In this document: in pieces, positions 44,532 to 52,923 of the stretch
Numbering within the stretch: position 1 is the stretch's first letter
Layout: the number at the start of each line of letters is the position of its first letter
Program-made: the position numbers and the translations under genes
From: Jaapia argillacea MUCL 33604
Lineage: Eukaryota > Basidiomycota > Agaricomycetes > Jaapiales > Jaapiaceae
Direction of reading: 5' to 3'
Length of the DNA: 52,923 nt
Assembly (NCBI GenBank): GCA_000697665.1
Contig: KL197759.1
Span: forward strand, 42,986 to 95,908
Notes under the pieces: generated by a model
What the model was told of the DNA's origin: nothing
Seen by the model: the letters and a program-made list of their open reading frames with translations, nothing else
The model's database searches: none

Positions 44532-45929
44532 ATGGCAGCCCCATCGAAGAAGCCTCTTATTCTAGTACGTTCACTTGTTCACCTTCCAAGTTAGGATATA
44601 AGTGACGATGTTCTTGAACTCAGGTTACTGGTGCTTCTGGTTTCCTCGGTTCTTATGTTGTTTATGATGCGCTAGAAGCCGGCTATCGTGTCCGAGGGTA
44701 AGTGTTACACGAGTCTCTCCATGTCACCTCCAATCGAGCTAATTTCGACTCTAGTACTGCCCGATCCGGGAAGGTAGACCTCCTGAAACAGGGATATTCC
44801 CAGTACCAAGATCGATTCGAAGTGGCACCTGTGGATGATGTTGCTACTGGCGACTTCGCCGAGGCTCTTAAAGGTGCATCGCGCCTTTCCCAAATCTCTT
44901 ATCGGGCCGTTCGATGCTAAGTCTCGGAACCTCCAGGTGTTGAGGCTGTTATCCATGTTGCTTCTCCTATTTCTGGAGTGGCCGACGCGGAGACAACTCT
45001 TGATGTAAGTATCCCTCCTCCTCGGCACACCGGTTTCCCACTTATAACACATCCCTGTTCAGAGTGCAATCAACGGTAGTTTGAACGTGCTCCGACAGGC
45101 CGAGAAAGTGGGCATCAAGAAATTCGTTGTGACGAGTAGCGTCGTGGCGCTCACATCGCCTCTGAATCCTCGAATTTTATCTGATTATGAATTCACTGAC
45201 AAAGGTTCGTCCCAATTTACTCCTCCACCAATGTTCATGCATTCTGATGGATGGTGATGTTAGACTGGAACCCAGTTACGAAGGAGGAAGCGTTGAAGCC
45301 GGGTGCATCTGATTTCATCATCTATTCCGCATCAAAGGTACTTTCCGAGAAGGCTGTCTGGGACTTTGTCAAGACTCATCCTCACATCGACGTGACCACC
45401 AGTACGCACCTGTTATGAACACAGAACGAAAGGCAATGCTGATTTCATTGGTCTTGCAGTCCTACCGCCGTTCATATTCGGCCCATTTTCTCCTGGGTTC
45501 ATCGTGCAAGATGCCTCTTCCCGCAAAAGAAACTTGAGCACGAACGGCTACGTCTACCAGCTCATCAACGGTTCGATACCGCAAACTCTTGGAGTTGGCA
45601 CCGTCGACATTAGGGACGTCGCTCGTCTCCATGTTGCCGCTCTCACACAAGGGGATGGCTCCATGTCACAAGAACAGAAACGAGTCCTTGTGCCTAGGCA
45701 GCTCATTGATTGGAAGGTTGTCGCGGAGTATATCGCTGAGAAGCGGCCTGAGTTGAAAAATAGGTTACCACCTACCAATGACGTCCCCAATCTTTCGGGA
45801 TCGTTTGCGACCGTCGATACTCGAAGGGCGAGAGAGTTGGTCGATGCCTTCTTCCCATGGCAGGAAACCATTCTCGCTGCGGTAGATGACCTGGTGAGGC
45901 TAGAGAAGGAGGGTTCTTTAGTCGCGTAA
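44532..45929 (+). CDS. NAD(P)-dependent extended-SDR reductase D
   Basis: The start MAAPSKKPLIL is followed by VTGASGFLGSYVVYDALEAG (exon 2, 44624-44697), TARSGKVDLLKQGYSQYQDR, VEAVIHVASPISGVADAETT, FVVTSSVVALTSPLNPRI and the catalytic YSASKVLSEKAVWDF. It continues LPPFIFGPFSPGFIVQDASS, VDIRDVARLHVAAL, VAEYIAEKRPELKNRLPPTN and ends RLEKEGSLVA. It has the same seven exons and phases as C and E, with no break found. The tandem neighbour is reductase E in the same orientation, 1.3 kb downstream. Role as for the other reductases; substrate unknown. Confidence 0.92.
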
Positions 45930-46083
45930 CATCCAAGGGGAGTGCGCATACTTGGTTGTTATCTGGTATACGATTGAAACTATTAGAAGCCCAAGGTCTC
46001 GCGTTCAGTGTCACCTACTGATGGCCGATTATCAGTGTGTCCCTCCAGTCCGTTGTCCATTCATGGAAACTGGAGAACATCCG

Positions 46084-46745
46084 ACCCACTGGGGCGGAGT
46101 CTCCACGTAGAGTCCACGGTGGAATGATGGTAGAGTCCATGGAATGCCCAGCTGCCAAGTCTCCGCGGACGGCCGTCACATTATGCCGCCGAAGTCACAG
46201 ACTTGTGACGTCTGATCAACTTTGGTCGACAACGTCGAAGCCTTCCGCTCGCCATTGCAGACAACTCTGACTGATTTATGAGAGCTTTCCAGCCGTGCTT
46301 AATTATTAACATATTAACATATATGCATGTCCAGGAAACAAACAGAAGCAATAAGTAATTGAAAATTTTGGGTAAATATCGGGACAGGCTTTACCTAGAT
46401 ACACAAGTGACACTAAAAAACAGAGGGAGATGGTTGCAACAACCGTTCTAAGTGCATCGAAGGAATGGGATATTGTATAACTGCATGTATATCTAAAACA
46501 TCGGTAGGGTTATGGATGGTCATTACGGGCGATGGCGAGAACGAATGCTTCACTATAGAGAAGGTGGTGGCGGGAACAATGAGGGCGGGCGGGCGGCGTA
46601 ACGGCGGGTAACGTTGTCACGCTTCGTGATATCATGATTGCTGTCAAGCAACCGTCGGACCTGTAGAATCGGGTGGAATTCACGCGTCCACTGGAACCCG
46701 CCGATTCTACGTGGAGTCCACGTAGAGTACTCCACCCCAGTGGGT
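46084..46745. mobile_element. Possible 660-bp element with inverted ends
   Basis: The left end reads ACCCACTGGGGCGGAGT. The right end in reverse complement reads ACCCACTGGGGTGGAGT, so 16 of 17 positions agree. Just inside each end are palindromic variants of CTCCACGTAGAGTCCACG. No coding frame and no clear target-site duplication were found, so a MITE is only one reading. The rest of the D-E gap shows no gene. Confidence 0.5.
46706..46726. repeat. Perfect 21-bp palindrome
   Basis: TCTACGTGGA, one G, then TCCACGTAGA: ten-base arms around a single base. It is close to the right end of the inverted-end segment; a related, imperfect form is near 46107-46125. Confidence 0.8.
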
Positions 46746-47138
46746 TGGGAGTCTTGGGAGTCTTGGGAAAGTGTCAAAGTTTGTGGATAGCAGACCACCA
46801 CGTGTCAGAGCCAACATTAGAGTCTCAACATCAGTGTGCTATGTCACTCTATTCAAACCCTCTTCGCTCGCTCAGAGCTTGGGAAGTAGTTATCTCGCCG
46901 ATTGTTGGAACTTGTGGACTCACATCGCGAGATCTTGGCACTACCTGCTCATCGAAGCAGTTTGGACGTGATGACGAGGTTTGGTATTGACATCGGAGAA
47001 TGTTTCGCCGACTCCGTCCTTGCGGATTAACTCTGACCGACCTGAAAAGTTCATCAAACGCTTTCCAAGTACGATATCCTTGTCCATTGCTTGGGAATCC
47101 CCAAGTTTCACCGACGGCCGCCTCACCCCGTCTGGATG

Positions 47139-47146
47139 TATAAAAG
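47139..47146 (+). promoter_or_regulatory. TATA box of reductase E
   Basis: TATAAAAG lies 72 bp before the ATG. It is preceded at 47106-47120 by ttcaccgacggccg, the block shared with reductases C and D. Confidence 0.7.
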
Positions 47147-47210
47147 GGCACCAGGGAGTGACGGATCTCTCACAACCCATCACATTGATATTTTCCAATA
47201 CATCCAAGAA

Positions 47211-48599
47211 ATGGCAATCGAAACGACCCAACGACTCATCCTTGTATGTCTCTCAGTTTATATACAGAGGATGTACCTGATAATGTTTTTGTACTCAGGT
47301 TACTGGTGCATCTGGTTTCCTCGGTTCATACGTTGTTTACGGTGCTCTGGAAGCTGGTTATCGTGTCCGAGGGTCAGCGTGACACTGAGTCTCTCCTTGC
47401 CATCCGGTTCAGCTAATCTCGACTCCAGCACTGCTCGGTCCGGAAAGGTCGGCCTCGTGAAACAGGGATTTGTCAAATACCAAGACCGTTTCGAAGTGAC
47501 GGCTGTAGACGATGTTGCTACTGGCGATCTCACTGAGGCTCTGAAAGGTGCGCCATCCCTTTCGGAGTTTCTTGGCGAACTGGCGGCGCCAACTCTCGTG
47601 ACTTCTAGGTGTTGAAGTCGTTATCCATGTCGCCTCTCCTCTTGCTGGAGTGGCCGACGCGAAGACAACTCTTGATGTGTGTATCCTTCTCCTACACACA
47701 GTAGCTTCATACTCATCAATCAATCGCATTTAGAGTGCAATAAACGGTACTTTGAACGTGCTCAGACAGGCCGAGAAAGCGGGTATCAAGAAATTCGTCG
47801 TAACGAGTAGCGTCGCCGCCCTCGCCTCGCCTCTGGATCCTCGAATCGTCTCTGATCATGAATTCACTGATAAAGGTTGATTCAGATTTATTGATAGACA
47901 GTTTATGTATTCTGACGGATCGTGCGATGTTAGATTGGAATCCCCTCAATGAGGAGGAAGCCCTCAAACCCGGCACTCCTGATTTCATCATTTATTCCGC
48001 CTCAAAGGCTGTTTCCGAGAAGGCTGTCTGGGACTTTGTCAAGATACATCCTCACGTTGATGCGACCACCAGTATGCGCCTGTTACTAACACAGAGCGCT
48101 TGCGAATGCTGATTGCATTGATTATCCAGTCCTACCCCCGTTTATGTTCGGCCCATTCGCTCCTGGATTCGTCGTGCAAGATGCCTCCTCCCGCAAAAGA
48201 AATCTAAGTACGAACGGTTTCGTCTACCAGCTAATCAACGGCTCTGTCCCCCAAAACGTTGGAATTGGCTCCGTCGACATCAGGGATGTAGCTCGTCTCC
48301 ATGTTGCTGCTCTTAAATCAGAGGTCAACACCGATGGGCAAGAACAAAAACGCATCACTGTTCCGAGGCAGCTCATTGACTGGAAGGTTGTCGTAGAGTA
48401 TATCGCCGAGAAGAGGCCCGAGTTGAAGGATAGGTTGCCACCTACCAACGATGTCCCCAATCTTTCGAAAACGTTTGCGACCGTCGATACTCAAAGAGCG
48501 AGGGGGTTGATCAATACCTTCATCCCATGGCAGGACACCATTCTCGCTGCAGTTGACGATCTGGTGAGACTAGAGAAGGAAGGGTATTTAGCCACGTAA
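47211..48599 (+). CDS. NAD(P)-dependent extended-SDR reductase E
   Basis: The start MAIETTQRLIL is followed by VTGASGFLGSYVVYGALEAG, TARSGKVGLVKQGFVKYQDR, VEVVIHVASPLAGVADAKTT, FVVTSSVAALASPLDPRI and the catalytic YSASKAVSEKAVWDF. It continues LPPFMFGPFAPGFVVQDASS, VDIRDVARLHVAAL, VVEYIAEKRPELKDRLPPTN and ends RLEKEGYLAT. The frame is intact. C is its nearest relative, with both flanks shared. It is transcribed towards histone H3-2, whose stop is 384 bp away; the gap holds the two 3' flanks and nothing else recognisable. Confidence 0.92.
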
Positions 48600-48983
48600 C
48601 ATGCAAGGGGCGTGCATATACCTGGGTAATAATGTTCTATTATAACCGTTGGAACATATAAGTGTATTGTCAATATAGTGTCTTGTATGTTCACCGATTT
48701 CTGATGACCGACTACAGTATCAGCCTCTCGCTCCGATCCCGTCTAAGAAAATCTCGGTCATTGTACCCAGTGACAAGTAAACGACTGGAGAGTATCTTGC
48801 GAAAAAAGTCGGCGAATGTGAAGCGCTTGCGCTAGGGGAGGTGCATGCGGGATTACGGCGACAACCATAAGCTCACTGCATCAATTGGATAGGAATGACT
48901 TTATATATCTACGACAGCATAACTCCGAGACATCAATAGCCGACACCTTCAACACTCAAGAGAGCCTGCTCATACGACCACTC

Positions 48984-49669
<686 letters not shown>

Positions 49670-49751
49670 TGCGAGTGTTTGGGATTGAGGAAAGTGGTGG
49701 TGGTGGTTGAGGGTCAAGGAGTGGCTAAATTAAACTGGTATGTCCGAATGC

Positions 49752-49759
49752 CTTATATA
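49752..49759 (-). promoter_or_regulatory. TATA box of histone H3-2
   Basis: On the minus strand this reads TATATAAG, about 83 bp before the ATG at 49669. CCAAT lies just upstream, as in H3-1. Confidence 0.65.
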
Positions 49760-50520
49760 CGATGGAAATTGGCGTCATATGATCATCAGGAAACCGGCAG
49801 CGAGGATTGGGGCCTTGCGTTCGGGAGTGACTCGTGAACCAGACTTTGAGGTGAAGTTCCAATGCTGTGAGACCCAGCGTAGTAAATCTCCTAGGTAGAA
49901 ATCGAGCAAGACAGCAATTTCAGCCGAACCCAGAGTTGAGAAAGGAAATATGAGTCCAGAAGTCGAGCTAATGAGGTCTGAAGTCGCTTTGGTAGTTTGA
50001 GGAGCTGCGGGGCCCTTGGAACCGAAGAGACCACATCTTGAGGGAGAGCCCAAGCCGAGGATCGTAACGGTAAATTTAGAGTGAAGCGGGAGGAAGGAGC
50101 GAAGTGAAGTGAAGGGGAGTAGCAGTTTCGTTAATTGGGCGGGGGTGCAGGTGCAAGGTAATAAGTAACTGTATTCCTTTGGCACGATCGTTCGAGATTG
50201 GCAGTTACCAGAAACCTCGAAGTTACATGGTACAAGCAACGCGATATTTCACGTATGGAGGTGCTCGATTGTATGGTTCGTAAATCGGATGTGGTGTATG
50301 CTCCCAAATGCCATTTACGTCGGCCGGGATGACTCCAAGCTCCAGATGAGACGAGAAGTAGAAAAGGGGACATATTTTCCATGAAATAGTTCGGTATCGT
50401 AGAACTGCGCTGGGTTTGATGCTCGATTGAGAACTGTGACGATTCCATTGAAGCAGATCTGTCTGTGCCGTTCGTAACTCTCTATAACTGTAGGACCATA
50501 GATTCAGCGTAGGAGAGAAT
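49760..50520 (-). repeat. Histone H3 upstream region, copy matching 4690-5460
   Basis: Reverse-complement partner of the H3-1 flank, conserved in order over about 760 bp up to roughly 50.5 kb. It contains gaacgatcgtgcc and tccatacgtgaaatat-type matches. Minus-strand frames of 105-154 residues overlap it but are not conserved as protein in the H3-1 copy. No separate gene is called. Confidence 0.7.
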
Positions 50521-50666
50521 CCAAAGTCAAATTGTGGGTTCACAAGGCGAGGATGGGAGGAGAAAGAGCGACGTCACGTCGGTCACCTTCCCAGTCACGA
50601 CGTGTCACGATGGGCGCAGACCAAGCCGCACAGACCGAAACACAATCGCGACGGTGTTTGTCCTAG

Positions 50667-52239
50667 ATGTCCATGTCTCATAATCCTCTTCCAGAAGATA
50701 TAGTCCTCCTCGTCTGCCGTTTCTCGACCCCTGGCGATACCCTCAACCTACTACTAGGGAGTCCCGGCTCAAATCACCACTTTCTGCTCGTCTGACTTTC
50801 GTCATAGACTTGCAAAGCCTACTACGAGGTCGCACAAAATCAACATGTCTGGTTTGCTGCCATGGTCTACATTCTGTCAACGGCGCCCAACCCTGAGGTT
50901 GCCATCGCGCTACCGTCCATGTCCTTGCTGGAGCTCAAGCGCCAGGTTCTCTGGAGCATCCACCTTGACGGGGTTTGGCGTGATAGTGGCAATATTGCCA
51001 CCCACCTAGTAGCTCGGACGTACCCTGCGCGGTTTGATCTAGTTGGAATCAGTCTCTTTCCAGGAGGGAAATGGTTAATTGAGTTGAGAAGGCAAAGGTT
51101 GTCCTTGATCGAGCTTGACAGGTACAAGTGTGTCGGAAGCATCGTCCTTGCATATCCAGTTTATCGCCACTTTCTTCGTCAACAATTCGTGGTGATGTTG
51201 TCAGATCATGAGGTTGGCTATGTCTTATCATTCTACAAAGGGGTGTAAGTTATGCCCCCCCCCCCAACTCTCTTTTTGGTGACACTTTACTGACTGCGCA
51301 CTTGAAAGCCTCGGCGAATGGTCTGGAGGTGTCCTGCAAATATATTGCGTTGACGCGTTATCTTGGGATCAAGGCTTTGACCTCATCTTAGAGATAAAGC
51401 TTCCCCGGGAAGGCATCCTGGCAAACGTGGCTGTTGCCGGAAACTTGCTTGCATTTGAGTATGATCTCCGCCGCGGAGGCGATGCGAAGTTTTTGGTAGT
51501 GAGGGAGGTCGACTCACATAAGCAAGCCATGATGCGCTGGAGTCATCCCGTGGGTGTTTCTTTTTCTAGGTCGAGATAAGGAGATCTGAGGGCAATGCGG
51601 TATTAGGCAAGGATTCGGACCCTCCAGATACTATCAGAGTGTTGGCTCGTAGTTGTCGACGAGGATGGCGCGGTTCTTGTCGACTTGTCGGATGTCAGAA
51701 TGATACCATCCACCGGAGACATTGACCGGGACACTCGACACGTTCAATTTCCTCACACTGTACGGATCTGCAACGACGGATGGGAGACGCCGCATTTATT
51801 CGCGCCAGCGATATGCGCTCCTAGATATCTCCCCCAGCCGGTGTTTTTGGGCTCATCTGCGCTATGCATCGTGGATGTTCTGCCCCACTCTCCATCCATG
51901 CCCACTCTTTTCACACACGCTGCTCCGTATCCCAGCAAAGCCCTCAAAGTTCTCCAGCGCAGCCGCAAATTGGGAACTCGACGTTCAGTCGCATGTGTCA
52001 TCAGTAATGTGGGCGTTGACCCCTGCTTATGGTTCTGTGCGGCCCCTAACGGAGACGATTTCGGAGAGTGGAAGGCAGCGGATCTTGTGGTTTCAGAAGT
52101 TGATTTGGCTGGTCTACTATCGAGGGGACATATTCCCGAATCGTTTGCGTATGATGAGGCTTCTGGTCGTATGTGTATTGTCACGAACAGTAATGGGATG
52201 GATGGTTTTGTCGTGTTAATCACTATCGATGGCAGATAA
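50667..52239 (+). CDS. F-box domain protein F2
   Basis: Paralogue of F1 and likely SCF adaptor. Exons 50667-50756, 50808-51244, 51309-51549 and 51607-52239 join to 1,401 nt, or 466 residues, in one frame. The start MSMSHNPLPEDIVLLVCRF opens the F-box, which continues TLNLLL and TCKAYYEVAQ. The body has PNPEVAIALPSMSLLELKRQ, LVGISLFPGGKWLIEL, NVAVAGNLLAFEYDLRRGG, LQILSECWLVVVDEDGAVLV, CAPRYLPQPVFLGSSALCIV, CAAPNGDDFGEWKAADLVVS and YDEASGRMCIV. The first intron again starts GGGAGT instead of GTGAGT, as in F1. Intron 2 has a 12-13-base C run near 51255. Without removal of intron 1, translation would stop soon after the F-box. Confidence 0.8.
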
Positions 52240-52923
52240 TTTGTACCGCCATCTGAATGCACCTATAGACGCGGCTGTTATCAGGCTGACTCGCGGTACA
52301 CTGGGTACAATGACCATTGTTGGTACCCCACAAATCCTCCAAACATCCAACGGAATGAGAGTTTGTTCCGTCTCCTAACATCCAACGAACATTCTGTCAA
52401 ACAATCTCCGAACATTGAAGATGCAGGATGTCCTTTATCTGTTTGGCTTAGTAATCGATGTTTGGAGGGTGCTGGGAGGATATTCGTACAAAGACTGGGG
52501 GCCGATCAATCAATCTTTTGGGTGGCATGTTTGGAGCAGTGTTCGGTGTCGAAACTGCGATTAATGCACCCAGTGGTACGCGCTGGTGAGGAGTTTACAC
52601 CACCATACCGGGGGGATGTTTTCCAGAGGTCGATTCAGAGGCACGACAACGGTCTCGCACTCGAGGTCACCTTGTCATTGATTGAGGTCGGTTTGACGTA
52701 CCTAGCGCAAATCAATTGAGCATCAACTGATCTCGTATGCCCGTGCGACGTTTGACACTCGGACCTCAACGAGACATTTCTTGCAACCTCCGGTAAACAG
52801 CTAATTCAACCTTGGCGAAACAACACACTGTGGTAACATGGAGCTTTATGAATATATTTTATTCAATTATCATCCCAATGCTCAAATGTATCTCAAGTTG
52901 GTTCAGGTCAGAGATGGAGGAAA
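52240..52923. other. Region downstream of F2, nothing recognised
   Basis: A 118-residue plus-strand open frame (52363-52719, no ATG at its beginning) resembles no known family. The motif catccaacg occurs twice (about 52345 and 52379). No RNA gene or element is seen before the window ends. Confidence 0.4.

Noticed and set aside
52363-52719. A gene of 118 residues at the right edge
   Set aside because: No ATG at the beginning, no recognised domain and no conserved counterpart downstream of F1.

Overview
The window looks like genomic DNA of a filamentous basidiomycete, most likely an agaricomycete. Almost every gene is split by many short (about 45-65 nt) GT-AG introns, and the protein families fit that group: DUF6534 membrane proteins, agaricomycete-type F-box proteins, a YEATS/zinc-finger protein, a GH35 beta-galactosidase and a BBE-like flavo-oxidase. 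All gene models were built by hand-joining exons on protein frame. Where I summed the exons, the totals are whole codons.

Layout. 1-8.3 kb: a reductase fragment (-), reductase A (+) and reductase B (-), then a divergent histone H3 gene (H3-1, +), a 1.55-kb DNA transposon, and an inverted piece of the H3 5' flank. 8.3-16.1 kb: a secreted BBE-like FAD oxidase (-) and a membrane-anchored GH35 beta-galactosidase (-). 17.6-23.3 kb: FEN1 flap endonuclease (-) and a divergent YEATS-domain gene (+). 24.5-31.8 kb: a DUF6534 membrane protein (+), F-box gene F1 (-), and a FAD-dependent amine-oxidase-like gene (+) that carries a frameshift and two microexons. 32.6-34.6 kb: reductase C (-) with a 3' fragment of a third H3 copy. 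35.1-43.7 kb: a DysF/Pex24-type peroxisomal peroxin (+), a low-complexity protein (+), and the NHA1 Na+/H+ antiporter (+). 44.5-52.9 kb: reductases D and E (+,+), histone H3-2 (-) and F-box gene F2 (+).

The main signal is a repeatedly duplicated and rearranged module. It pairs an extended-SDR reductase (GRE2/dihydroflavonol-reductase type) with an unusual histone H3 variant, and flanks are copied along with the genes. There are five complete reductases, one fragment, two intact H3 genes and one H3 fragment. The H3 proteins keep K4, K9, K14, K27, K36 and K79 but change canonical positions 5, 11, 15, 18 and 24 and carry one extra tail residue. H3-2 also lacks K56 and has a changed C-terminus. 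The remaining genes are ordinary housekeeping or metabolic genes with no clear shared pathway.
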